Shown here: positions 33,455 to 42,187 of the stretch, one piece after another | Layout of the letters: each line of letters begins with the position of its first letter | Position numbering within the stretch: position 1 is the first letter of the stretch | DNA from: JAXMAR01 sp046350295 | Lineage (GTDB): Bacteria > Planctomycetota > Planctomycetia > Gemmatales > Gemmataceae | Assembly (NCBI GenBank): GCA_046350295.1 | Contig: JAXMAR010000043.1 | Span: forward strand, 1-64,000 | Reading direction: 5' to 3' | DNA: 64,000 nt | The notes under the pieces: model-generated | What the model saw: only the letters and a program-made list of their open reading frames with translations | What the model was told of the DNA's origin: nothing | Database searches by the model: none | Program-made: the position numbers and the translations under genes

Positions 33455-35233
33455 ATGAGACGCGCGCGTTGTGACCGTTCGGAAGCCACCAAGGCGAAAA
33501 ACCGTTTTCGACCCCAGCTGGAGGGCCTCGAGGGGCGCGTGACCCCGTCGGTCCTCGCGACCGCCGACGTCGACGGCGACGCCAAGGCCGACTTCGCGAT
33601 CTGGGATGCCAAGACCGCCGCCTGGCAGGTTCGTCTTTCGAGCAACGGCACGCTCTTGACCAAGGCGGTCGGCGTCAACGGCGATATCCCCGTCCGCGCC
33701 GACTTCGATGGCGACGGCAAGGCCGATCTCGGCGTCTTCCATCCCGCCAACGGCCTGTGGACGGTCCTCACCTCTACCAGCAACTACACAGCGAGCATCA
33801 CCAAGTTCTGGGGTCAGGCGGGGGACAATCCGCTTCCGGGCGACTTCGACGGCAACGGCAGGGCCGACATCGCCGTCTTCCGACCGGGCACCGGGCAGTG
33901 GCTCATCGTCACCTCCAGCTCCGGCTACAACTCCGGTCCTTCAGTTTCGTGGGGCGAGGCGGGCGATGCCGCGTTTGCCGCGGACTTCGATGGGGACGGC
34001 AAGTCGGACCTCATGCTGTATCGGCCGCGCACGGGTCAATGGCTGATCGACCAGAGCAGCACCAACTTCACGACCAACATGGCGATCGCCTTCGGCCAGA
34101 GTAGCGACGTACCGTTCGTGGGCGATTTCGACGGGGATGGCCACGCCGACCTGGGACTGATGCGGGCCGGCTTGAACCAGATCCTTCTCCTGCAATCGAG
34201 CGATAACTTCCAAGTGGGGAAGGCTCGGGTGATCGCGCCGTTCGGCGCGGCCTACAACATCCCGCTTGCCAACGACTATGATGGCGACGGTCACTCCGAC
34301 GTTGGCATGTACGATCCGGCGACCGCCGGCTTCAGCGTGCTTACTTCGAAGAGCGATTTCACCGCACGTTTGAACAGTTCCCTCGGCGTCCCCGCCGACA
34401 TCCCGCTGGTCGGCGATTTCATCGGCGACAGCCAGCCCGACCTGACGGTGTTCCGGCCGAGCATGGGGCAGTGGCTGATCGTCACGACCAGCGGCGCCAT
34501 GGCGACGATGCAGTGGGGAGAGAACGGCGACATACCGGTCGTCGGCGACTTCGGCGGGGACGGCAAGGCGGACGCGGTGGTGTTCCGGCCCCGAACAGGG
34601 CAATGGCTCATCCACGACTCCGGCAACGGCGGCGCCTCGGCAATCCAGTTCGGGCAGAGCGGCGACGTGCCGCTCGTCGGCAAGTTCGACAGCGACAACC
34701 GGGCGGACGTCGCGCTGTTCCGGCCCAGCACCGGGCAGTGGTTCATCGAAACCTCGGCGAGCGGCTACAGCGGCATCACGACGGTTACCTGGGGCGCGGC
34801 GGGCGATATCCCGAAGGTCGGCGATGTCGACGGCGACGGACGCAGCGACCTGATCGTCTACCGGCCGAGCACCGGGCAGTTCCTGGTGAAATTCGGCGCC
34901 GACTTCGGCTCCTCGACCACGGTGGGCTTCGGCCTGTCCGCGGATATCCCGGTGATCGGCTACTACGACGGCGACAACCGCGCTGACCTTGGCCTGTTCC
35001 GGCCGAGCACGGGACAGTTCATCGTCAATCCGTCGACCGGCGGCGGTTTGGCGATCCGTAACTGGGGTGTCTACGGCGACATCCCCCTGAGCGGCGACTA
35101 TGACGGGGACGGCCGGTCCGACCTCATCGTGTACCGGCCGGCCAACGGGACCTGGTTCATCGCCCAGTCGATCACCGGCTTCAACACGTTCCGGGCGTTC
35201 CAGTGGGGCGATCCGATAGACGTTGCTCTTTAG
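33455..35233 (+). CDS. FG-GAP/VCBS-type repeat protein with planctomycete N-terminal motif
   Basis: ATG 33455 with GGGAGGG seven bases upstream gives 592 residues. After a basic start comes FRPQLEGLEGRVTPS, an N-terminal motif I associate with exported planctomycete proteins in place of a classical signal peptide. Twelve repeats of about 45 residues follow, each with a calcium-loop-like DGDGKADLxVF and FRPSTGQWxI core and an aromatic W-G end. FG-GAP repeats fold into integrin-like beta-propellers, so the protein may form one or two propellers at the surface. No enzyme domain is attached. It is convergent with the ROK gene. Confidence 0.8.
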   Translation: MRRARCDRSEATKAKNRFRPQLEGLEGRVTPSVLATADVDGDAKADFAIWDAKTAAWQVRLSSNGTLLTKAVGVNGDIPVRADFDGDGKADLGVFHPANGLWTVLTSTSNYTASITKFWGQAGDNPLPGDFDGNGRADIAVFRPGTGQWLIVTSSSGYNSGPSVSWGEAGDAAFAADFDGDGKSDLMLYRPRTGQWLIDQSSTNFTTNMAIAFGQSSDVPFVGDFDGDGHADLGLMRAGLNQILLLQSSDNFQVGKARVIAPFGAAYNIPLANDYDGDGHSDVGMYDPATAGFSVLTSKSDFTARLNSSLGVPADIPLVGDFIGDSQPDLTVFRPSMGQWLIVTTSGAMATMQWGENGDIPVVGDFGGDGKADAVVFRPRTGQWLIHDSGNGGASAIQFGQSGDVPLVGKFDSDNRADVALFRPSTGQWFIETSASGYSGITTVTWGAAGDIPKVGDVDGDGRSDLIVYRPSTGQFLVKFGADFGSSTTVGFGLSADIPVIGYYDGDNRADLGLFRPSTGQFIVNPSTGGGLAIRNWGVYGDIPLSGDYDGDGRSDLIVYRPANGTWFIAQSITGFNTFRAFQWGDPIDVAL

Positions 35234-35261
35234 ATCGGCGCCCAGTAGGTCCGGCGCAGTA

Positions 35262-35284
35262 GGTCCGGCGAGCCGAGCCGGACC
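35262..35284. terminator. Hairpin between two convergent genes
   Basis: A perfect 8-bp stem (GGTCCGGC at 35262-35269, GCCGGACC at 35277-35284) preceded by a short tandem repeat (CAGTAGGTCCGGCG-like, twice) lies in the 111-base gap between convergent genes. It has no T-run, so any terminator role is weakly supported. Confidence 0.35.
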
Positions 35285-35344
35285 TGACATGAACGCTAGC
35301 GAAACCGCCATTTCCCCGTCCGAACCCCGCTCGGCTCGCGGAGC

Positions 35345-36295
35345 CTACGTCTTTTGCGCGAGCGCCACCGCGCCGTGGACGACGACTTCTTCGCCCAGCG
35401 CCGCGGGCACGATCTCGTAACAATCGGCGAAGGGGCGGAAGACGTGCCGGGCGACCGCATCGCGTAACGGGGCAAAGAACAGGTCCTCGCCCATGAGGGA
35501 GACGCCGCCGCCGATGACGATGCGGCGCGGGCACAGCAAGGCGATCACCTGGCAGAGGCCGAACGCCAGCTCCTCCAGGGCGATGTGCAGCGCGTCGCGC
35601 GCGATCGGGTCGAACTGGCGGGCGGCGTTCGCCACATCCTCGGCGGTCAGTTTTCCCTTCTCTGTATGTAGATGGCGCAGCAAGCAATCGAGATCGCGCC
35701 GCTCCGCGAGCAGCTCCTCGGCCGTCGCGACGATGCCCCAGCCCGACGCAAGCGATTCGAGCGGGCCGCGCCGCGCGGCGTGCGACGTGAAATGCCAGAC
35801 GGCGAGGTGGCCGATCTCCGCCGCGCCCCGGCCGACGCCGCGATAGATATTGCCGTCGATGATCAACCCGCCGCCGATGCCCGTTCCGACCGTAACATAG
35901 AAGATCGGCGAAAGCCCCTTGCCGGCGCCGAAGAGAGCCTCGGCCAGGCCGGCGACGTCGGCGTCGTTGCCGAGGACGGCGGGCAGGCCGAGGAGGTCGG
36001 AGATCCAGGCGGCGAGGGGGAAGCCGTCCCAGCCTTCGATCTGGTGGGATTTGATGACGGTTCGCGTCGCGTCGTCGACCGGCCCGCCAAAGCCGATGCC
36101 GACGCCGCGCAAAGCCCCGCGCTCCAGTCCGGCTTGCTCCAGCAGAAGCGGCACGGCGCTCTCGATCTGGGCCCGGATGCCAGCGGCGCCGCGCTCCGGT
36201 TCGACGCGGCCGCGCCAGAGCGATTGGAGGATGCCGTCCCCCCGGCCAATGCCGAGCTGGAGCTTGGTGCCGCCGATCTCGATGCCGAGGAACAT
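35345..36295 (-). CDS. ROK-family sugar kinase lacking the zinc cysteines
   Basis: The 316-residue protein starts MFLGIEIGGTKLQLGIGRGD (phosphate-1 motif), with GIGFGGPVDDATRTV, NDADVAGLAEALFGAGKG and VTVGTGIGGGLIIDG, all ROK landmarks. It most likely phosphorylates glucose or another hexose with ATP in the cytoplasm. ROK kinases normally carry a CxCGxxGCxE zinc site after the GH motif. Here the segment reads EIGHLAVWHFTSHAARRGPL with no Cys, so metal stabilisation is lost or replaced. The gene stands alone. Confidence 0.85.
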   Translation of the reverse strand: MFLGIEIGGTKLQLGIGRGDGILQSLWRGRVEPERGAAGIRAQIESAVPLLLEQAGLERGALRGVGIGFGGPVDDATRTVIKSHQIEGWDGFPLAAWISDLLGLPAVLGNDADVAGLAEALFGAGKGLSPIFYVTVGTGIGGGLIIDGNIYRGVGRGAAEIGHLAVWHFTSHAARRGPLESLASGWGIVATAEELLAERRDLDCLLRHLHTEKGKLTAEDVANAARQFDPIARDALHIALEELAFGLCQVIALLCPRRIVIGGGVSLMGEDLFFAPLRDAVARHVFRPFADCYEIVPAALGEEVVVHGAVALAQKT

Positions 36296-36502
36296 GAGGG
36301 GACCGGGGGGGTGTCAAGGCGCAGAGAGCCGCTTACTTCCTGCGCGGCTCCTTGCGTCCGTTAGCGCCCGCGATGGCGCACACTTGAAGTAGTTTATCAA
36401 CTGGCGCCGGGCGACTGCGGGGCCGGGGGCGGTGACGCTCGCCATCGGCAATCCCAAGCGGTATGATGCAAGCACGTTCCCTTCGTGCCCTAAGCCGTCA
36501 TC
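36296..36502. repeat. Gap with a REP-like palindrome
   Basis: GAGAGCCGCTTACTTCC followed by TGCGCGGCTC at 36323-36350 forms an interrupted palindrome (GAGCCGC against GCGGCTC) related to the outer arms at 9308-9493. The remaining gap shows no gene and should hold the promoter of the zinc-ribbon protein. Confidence 0.4.
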
Positions 36503-39500
36503 ATGCCCACCATTCCCGCTGTCTGTCCGCAGTGCGAGAGCCAGTACCAGGTGGACGCCGCTTTGGTCGGCAAGCGCATGCGCTGCCCGAACACGATCTG
36601 CCGAACGGTGTTCGAAGTCAAGGATCCGAACGCGAAGCCGGCGGCGCCTCCCGCGCCACCGGTGATCGCGCCACCGGTCGTAGCGCCCGCCGCGCCGGCG
36701 CCGCCACCGAAGCAGCAATCGGGAAACGTCGCCGACCTTGTGCCGGTGCTGACGGCGGAGGCAGCGGAAACGCCTCCGGCCCCAATCCCCGCGCCGGCCC
36801 CAGCCACTCCGGCGCCGATCGCTCAACCCCCCAAGCGCAAGAAGGAAAAGCCCGAGACGCCGGCCGTGAGGGAAACGGCCCCGGCGCCGGTCGAAGCCCC
36901 CGTCGCGCCGAACTGGCAAGCCGCCCCGCCTCCGGTACGCGGACAGGCGAGCACCGACGGCCCACCGCCCGAAACGCCTGGCCCGCAGGCAAGCGCGGTT
37001 GCCGTGGCCGAGCAGGACCTCGACTTCAGCGAGCTGGAAGGGGACGCGGGAGAGGCCGTGGCCGAACCGGGCGCCGCTCCTACGGCTGTCGCAACGGAGA
37101 CCGTCGTGGCGCCGGAGGAGGAGCCGCATCATGGCCGGCGCCGCAGTCTCGGTCTCATCGTCGTCATGATGTTGGTCCTGGCGGGTCTCGGCCTTGGCGC
37201 GTTCTACCTCATCAAAGGCAAACAGGCGGGCAACGAGGCGGAGCACTACGACAAGGCCGTCGAGGCCTACAAGAAACAGGACTACGCCAAGGCCGTCACC
37301 CTTCTCCAAGGACTCACGCGCGATTTCCCCGACAGCGGCAAACGCGCCGAGTATCGCTTCCTCACGGAGCTAAGCGACCTGCGCCTGGCCGTCCACAAGC
37401 CGAGCACGGACCCGGCCGAGGTGAGCCGCGCGCTCGATCGCGTGCTGGAGTTCACGGAGCTTTACAAGAACGACCCGCTGCTGAAGGATCGCCATGCGGA
37501 CGTCTGGCAATCACTCGAGCACGTGGCCAAGGACCTGGCCGTCCTCGCCGCGGACAAGAACAGCGGCGAGCTGCTGGGCCGATCGAAGGTGGCGTGGAAA
37601 GCGGCGGGGAAGTTCACGCCGCCGGCCGGCGTCTCCCTGCCGCAGGAGCAGAAGTTCTTCAACGAGGAGTATGCCCGCATCGAGAAGGGGATCGCGGCGG
37701 AGACGTATCGGCAGGAGAGCCTCGCCCTGCTGCGCAAGACTGCGGCGGGCAAGGGGACGGCCCGGGCCGTCGAAGCCGCGTGGCGGACCATCGAGGACCG
37801 CAAGCTGCAAGGGGAAGAGGAAGCGAAGAAGTTGCTCGGCGAATTGAAGGCGGCGCATCGCGAGAACGTCGCTTACAACGAGGTCGAGAAACTCCGCCCG
37901 CTCAAAGGCGAGATGAGGGAACGGCAAACACAGGACTACGCGGTCGCGCCGATCGCGAGCGCCTCGAACACGGGGCCACGCGTCGAGAAGCCGTTCCTCG
38001 CCCTGGCCCGCGGCGTGCTCTACGCCCTCGATCCCTATCGCGGCGACATCCGCTGGACGCGACGGCTCGGCGCCGATGCGCGGCCCTTGCCGTTGACGGT
38101 CGAGGCGTCGCTGGCGCATCCGGACTTCATCGTCGCCGTCGCGAGCGATCCGCCGGCTCTCGTCGCCCTGGAGCAAGCCAGCGGGCGCGAGTTGTGGCGG
38201 CATCCACTCGCCGCGCCGTGCCTGTGCGATCCCATCCGCGTCAAGGACAAGCTGCTCGTGCCGTTGCTTTCCGGCCGCGTCGACGAGGTCACGCTGGAGT
38301 CGGGCCTCTTGCTCGGCTTCTGGGAGCTGGGGCAACGGCTGTCGCTGGGCGGCGTTTACGATCCGGACGCCGAGATAGTCTACCTGCCCGCGGACCAGTT
38401 CTGCCTCTATGCGCTGGATGTCCGCAATCACCGCTGTGAGCAAACGCTCTACCTGCGGCACGAGGCGGGCGCACTCCAGAGCGTGCCGCTGGTCCTGGAA
38501 GAGACGCCCGACGGCGGGAAGAAGGCGATACGTTCCCTGCTCGTCAGCGAGGCGAAGGGAGAAGGCGCCCGGCTGCTCCGCTTCACCTTGCCGCTCGAAA
38601 GCCCGGACGCGGCGCCTGCGGAGGCGGTCACCCTGCCGAGCCCCCATTCCTTCCCGCCGCGCCGTGACGGGGCCCATCTCGCGGTCGCCGGAGACGACGG
38701 CTCCCTCACGCTCCTGGGCATTCGCTCCCAGGCGAGCGGGCCGCTCTTCTATCCGCTCGCGCCGGAGGGGGGCATTCGCGCCGGCGGCGCCACCGGTGTT
38801 CCGGCCATGATCGCCGACGCCGATCCAAATCACTGGTGGATCGTGCGGCAAGGCCGGCTCGAGCTGTTCGAGCTGGCGCTGGCCGACAAGGAAGGCTTGC
38901 GCGTCTTGCCGCTCTGGGACCCCGGCCTCTTGATCGGAGCCCCCTTGCACGCCGCCCAGACGCACGCGGACAGTCGCACGCTGTTCGTCGTCACGCAGGC
39001 GGCGGACCAGCCGGTCGTGCGAGCCACGGCTGTGGACGCGACGACGGGGCGCATCCGCTGGCAGCGCGAGCTGGGAATCGTCAGCCAGGGACCGATCCTC
39101 GTGCGCGACAAGGACCTCTTCGTGCACGGGCCGATGGGCGTTTATCGTCTCTCTCCTCCGGCCCCTCCTCCGGGGGCTGACGCCGCCCGGCTCGCCGTTG
39201 ATGATGGTTGGCGCCTCTTGAACGCCGAGCGATTGCGTCCCCTCGCTCCGGAGGAAGAAACGCTCTGGATCACGACCGAGGAAGGCCCGGCGCTGGTCAC
39301 ATGGACGAAGGCCGCGGCGCCGAGCGTGACGCTGGTCCGCCTTGGCGCCAAGATCGATGCGACAACCTGGAAGGTTTCCGCTCCCCTTCTCGGCACGCCC
39401 GCCTGGCACGCGGACCATCTCGTCGCCCCGCTCGCGGACGGCCGGCTCATCGCCCTGGCCTGGAATGGGAACAAGGGGACCGAGCTGACGACCTGGCGCG

Positions 39501-40123
39501 GCCTTGGCGTCGACGAGAAGCAGCCGGGGCACGTCGTCTCCCTCGGCAAGACGCGGCTGGCGTTCACGGACGGCAACAACAAGCTGACGGTGCTGGACTG
39601 GCACGATCCCGGCGTGGCCCCGGCGCCGCGCGGGACGAAGGCGTTCGATCAGCGCATCGTCGCCGTGCCGGTCCACGTGCCGGAGAAGGAAGACTTCGGT
39701 GTCGCGGTGGCCGAGGCGGGCAATCGCCTGACGCTACTGCGTGGCGACACCCTGGCGTCGGCCGGGGCCTGGGAACTGCCCGGGCGCTTGAGCGCGGGAC
39801 CGGCGTTGCGGGCGGGCAAGCTCGCGTGCGTGGTGGAGCGAAGCCGGCTGATGATCCTCGATCCGAAGACGAAGGAGAAGGTGGGGCACTACGTGGCGGA
39901 CGCGGCCATCATCGATATGCCGCAAGTGATCGACGGCGCCCTGGTGGTGGCGGACGCCGGCGGCCGGATCGCCTGGCTGGAAGTGAAGGACGGCTTGCCG
40001 CCGCGGCAAAGCGTGCTGCTGCGGGCGCAGGTGTCGCCGGTGACGGCGCCCGCGGCCTGGGGCGACGGCGTCGTGATCGGCGCGGCGGATGGGACACTGA
40101 TCACGGTCGGAGGCGGCAAGTGA
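36503..40123 (+). CDS. Zinc-ribbon, membrane-anchored PQQ-type beta-propeller protein (1206 residues)
   Basis: In order: an MJ0042-type zinc ribbon (Cys8, Cys11, Cys28, Cys33), an Ala/Pro-rich linker (about 40-210), one membrane helix (about 215-236, LGLIVVMMLVLAGLGLGAFY), a helical TPR-like part (about 240-480, EHYDKAVEAYKKQDYAKAV) and a long PQQ/WD-like propeller region (GVLYALDPYRGDIRWTRR, VALEQASGRELWR, ATAVDATTGRIRWQRELG). The zinc ribbon should be cytoplasmic and the propeller exported. No PQQ-dehydrogenase catalytic residues are visible, so a scaffold or sensor role is more likely. The gene appears monocistronic. Confidence 0.8.
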   Translation: MPTIPAVCPQCESQYQVDAALVGKRMRCPNTICRTVFEVKDPNAKPAAPPAPPVIAPPVVAPAAPAPPPKQQSGNVADLVPVLTAEAAETPPAPIPAPAPATPAPIAQPPKRKKEKPETPAVRETAPAPVEAPVAPNWQAAPPPVRGQASTDGPPPETPGPQASAVAVAEQDLDFSELEGDAGEAVAEPGAAPTAVATETVVAPEEEPHHGRRRSLGLIVVMMLVLAGLGLGAFYLIKGKQAGNEAEHYDKAVEAYKKQDYAKAVTLLQGLTRDFPDSGKRAEYRFLTELSDLRLAVHKPSTDPAEVSRALDRVLEFTELYKNDPLLKDRHADVWQSLEHVAKDLAVLAADKNSGELLGRSKVAWKAAGKFTPPAGVSLPQEQKFFNEEYARIEKGIAAETYRQESLALLRKTAAGKGTARAVEAAWRTIEDRKLQGEEEAKKLLGELKAAHRENVAYNEVEKLRPLKGEMRERQTQDYAVAPIASASNTGPRVEKPFLALARGVLYALDPYRGDIRWTRRLGADARPLPLTVEASLAHPDFIVAVASDPPALVALEQASGRELWRHPLAAPCLCDPIRVKDKLLVPLLSGRVDEVTLESGLLLGFWELGQRLSLGGVYDPDAEIVYLPADQFCLYALDVRNHRCEQTLYLRHEAGALQSVPLVLEETPDGGKKAIRSLLVSEAKGEGARLLRFTLPLESPDAAPAEAVTLPSPHSFPPRRDGAHLAVAGDDGSLTLLGIRSQASGPLFYPLAPEGGIRAGGATGVPAMIADADPNHWWIVRQGRLELFELALADKEGLRVLPLWDPGLLIGAPLHAAQTHADSRTLFVVTQAADQPVVRATAVDATTGRIRWQRELGIVSQGPILVRDKDLFVHGPMGVYRLSPPAPPPGADAARLAVDDGWRLLNAERLRPLAPEEETLWITTEEGPALVTWTKAAAPSVTLVRLGAKIDATTWKVSAPLLGTPAWHADHLVAPLADGRLIALAWNGNKGTELTTWRGLGVDEKQPGHVVSLGKTRLAFTDGNNKLTVLDWHDPGVAPAPRGTKAFDQRIVAVPVHVPEKEDFGVAVAEAGNRLTLLRGDTLASAGAWELPGRLSAGPALRAGKLACVVERSRLMILDPKTKEKVGHYVADAAIIDMPQVIDGALVVADAGGRIAWLEVKDGLPPRQSVLLRAQVSPVTAPAAWGDGVVIGAADGTLITVGGGK

Positions 40124-40176
40124 CGCGGCGCCGTGAGGACGTGTCGCGGCTCCTTCCAACGCGATACAATTCAGGC

Positions 40177-40245
40177 ATGAAAACACCCGCCTCCACCACC
40201 TGGAAGTATCTGGCGCCGAATCCGAAGTCGGCGTACAAGCAATTG
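40177..40245 (+). pseudogene. N-terminal fragment of a DUF433-like antitoxin gene
   Basis: ATG 40177, behind a -10-like GATACAAT, encodes MKTPASTTWKYLAPNPKSAY then KQL, resembling the start of small DUF433-domain antitoxins (TWKYLxxNPKSxYKQL). Directly after it the sequence becomes the antisense of a kinase fragment, so the gene is cut off at about residue 23 by a rearrangement. Confidence 0.45.
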
Positions 40246-40602
40246 ATGCAGCGCCTTGCCGTCCAGTGTTGGGAGCGTCTTGAGCGCGACCTGATGGCCG
40301 CGCTTCATGTGGACCGCCTCGAAGACGACGCCCATGCCGCCTCGGCCGAGCACACCGAGCAGCTGGTAATCGCCCAGCCGGCCAGGTGATGCCGGTGGCT
40401 GGAGCGCAGGTTGGCTTCCAACAATAGGCTCAGACGTGGCCGAGGCGTCGGCTTGTTCCCACTGGTTTACCTCACTCACTTCGAGCTCGAAAGCGGCTCG
40501 TGGTTCGTTGCGAGTACGACTGGTACATGCCGAGCCGGGGCTCGCCGCCGCTAGCCTATCTTGCGCACGAATCAGTGTACAGATAGTGTACAAGATGCGC
40601 AT
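40246..40602 (-). pseudogene. N-terminal fragment of a Ser/Thr protein kinase
   Basis: The minus-strand frame encodes LGDYQLLGVLGRGGMGVVFE and VALKTLPTLDGKALHQ, the first two kinase subdomains with the glycine loop and ATP Lys. It then ends abruptly at the junction with the DUF433 fragment at about 40246. The catalytic loop and the rest are missing, so it cannot be an active kinase. The extreme N-terminus upstream is uncertain. Confidence 0.6.
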
Positions 40603-40641
40603 TTCCCTGTGTTTTTCACAAATCGTCCCCCGCGGTCTTCA

Positions 40642-41847
40642 CTACAAAAGGCGGTCGGGACTGAGGCGTTCGGGTAGCTGCAGGTTCAGGGCTTGGAGGA
40701 TCCGCGCCTGCTCGGCGTTCGGCCGGGCGACGCGGCGCAAAGCCAATGTTTGGCCCGCGCTCGTCTCGAGCAGGATGTCGCCGATCTGAATCTGGCTCAG
40801 CTCACGCAGGATGACTTCCGGCGTCATGGGCCGCGGCTTGGGCGTGGCGTTCGGTCGGCGCCGGTCGGGCTTGTGGATCAGGGTTTCAAGGCCGGCGCGC
40901 TTGGCGAGGTGGTCCAGCGTTTTCCACAAGGCGTAGGCTAGGACGCAGACGAAGATGTGGGCCTGGCTGCGGCCATCGTAGTGATGCCAGATGGGGCGCA
41001 GCAGCAGTTCACTCTTGAGGACGCGGAAGGCGCGTTCGACGACGGTGAGCTGGATGTAGGTCTCCCAGAACTCCTGGGCCGACCAGCCGGCCTGGTTGCT
41101 GCGCAAGAGGTAGGCGCCGTCGCGCGCCAGGGCGTCGCGGAGCTTGGCGACGTGCCAGGCGTAACTGAGTGACAATGGCCTGTCACCGACGCTTATGGTC
41201 ACGAAGGCATGCGCCTTGGGGAAGCGTTCCTTGAGGCGGCCGATGGCTTCGACGATCTTGTCGCGCTTCTTGAGGCGACCGGCGGCGACGCGGGCGCCGA
41301 GCTTCTTGAGGGCCTGGGCCAGGCCGCGGCGTTGCTTGCGGCGCATGGCGCGTTCCTTGTGGCGGCGTGGCCGGCTGCGCGCCAGAAGATAGTGAACCTC
41401 GTCGCGCTTCAGCAGCTTGACCTCGACGTCGGGATTGTCGGGCAGCCGCTGCCAGCCGGGCGAACGCAACTCGGGCTGGAACGGCGTCAGGGCGTGGCGA
41501 CGCGTGGCCAGGAGATAGCGACGGCCCGGGGCGCTGAGGAACTCCAGGGCGTCGTCGCTGATCATGCCGCGGTCCATGACCCAGACGCGGTTGCTTTTGC
41601 CGAAGCGTGCTTCGATGGCGTTGACGATGCGTTGCACGGTTTTCAGGTCCTGCTGCGTGTTGCCCGGCAACGTGTAATGGGCGAGCGGGAAGCCGTCGCG
41701 CGTCACGACCAGGGCGACGATCACTTGCAGGCAATCGCTGCGATGATCGCGAGAGTAGCCGCGCCGCGCCAGGTCGGAGGATTGGATGGAGGTTGCTCGG
41801 GTTTTCATGCCTGTGCCCTTCCTTGGGCGCTCAGACCAAGGAGGCAC
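40642..41847 (-). pseudogene. IS4-superfamily (IS1634-like) transposase, 5' truncated
   Basis: The frame carries the middle and C-terminal parts of an IS1634-type DDE transposase: RRGYSRDHRSDCLQVIVALV, PLAHYTLPGNTQQD, RVWVMDRGMISDDALEFL (second Asp region), and the Glu helix ETYIQLTVVERAFRVLKSEL. The family is normally about 550 residues and has its first catalytic Asp in a DxTSxYFE motif. That region is absent here (the start reads MKTRATSIQSSDLARRGY), so the 5' third is lost. No terminal inverted repeats were found. It lies beside the kinase and DUF433 fragments and probably took part in that rearrangement. Confidence 0.65.
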
Positions 41848-42123
41848 AGGCGATCCTTTTCTGAAGGCGCGCCAAGTTAGTCGCGGGTCTCTCTCAGTGG
41901 GCGGGCGCGTCGTAAATTGGGGTGTTTCGACTGGGTCTCGTTGTCAAGGCGCATAGAGGGGGTTTTTCGGCCCCGGCACACATCCGTTTGCTGTCCAGTA
42001 GGGAGGGAGGACAGGGAGCAATCGTCTGGCAGAAGATGAGTTATGGCGCTGTCACGTACTGGCCACGTATTTTTGAGTTGGCCAGTACGCGGTCGCCGAA
42101 TGCGCTGCTGGCAGAATCGTGAA
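41848..42123. other. Gene-free stretch with an 11-bp inverted repeat
   Basis: A perfect inverted repeat, CGTACTGGCCA (42055-42065) and TGGCCAGTACG (42079-42089), has a 13-base spacer containing TTTTT. It may be a remnant of an insertion-sequence end or a hairpin. No gene was found in this stretch. Confidence 0.4.
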
Positions 42124-42125
42124 GC

Positions 42126-42164
42126 AAAAAAGGGCGAGCGAACCTGGGGTTCAACTCGCCCTTT
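42126..42164 (-). terminator. Rho-independent terminator of the DUF1501 gene
   Basis: AAAGGGCGAG (42129-42138) pairs with CTCGCCCTTT (42155-42164), and on the minus strand the stem is followed by six T residues. It lies 24 bases past the DUF1501 stop. Confidence 0.8.
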
Positions 42165-42187
42165 GTTGACTTTGAGCCGTGCAAGGA

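Noticed and set aside
33127..33783. A minus-strand gene before the FG-GAP gene
   Set aside because: It overlaps the well-supported plus-strand start at 33455, has no ribosome site, and most of it is antisense of the repeat region.
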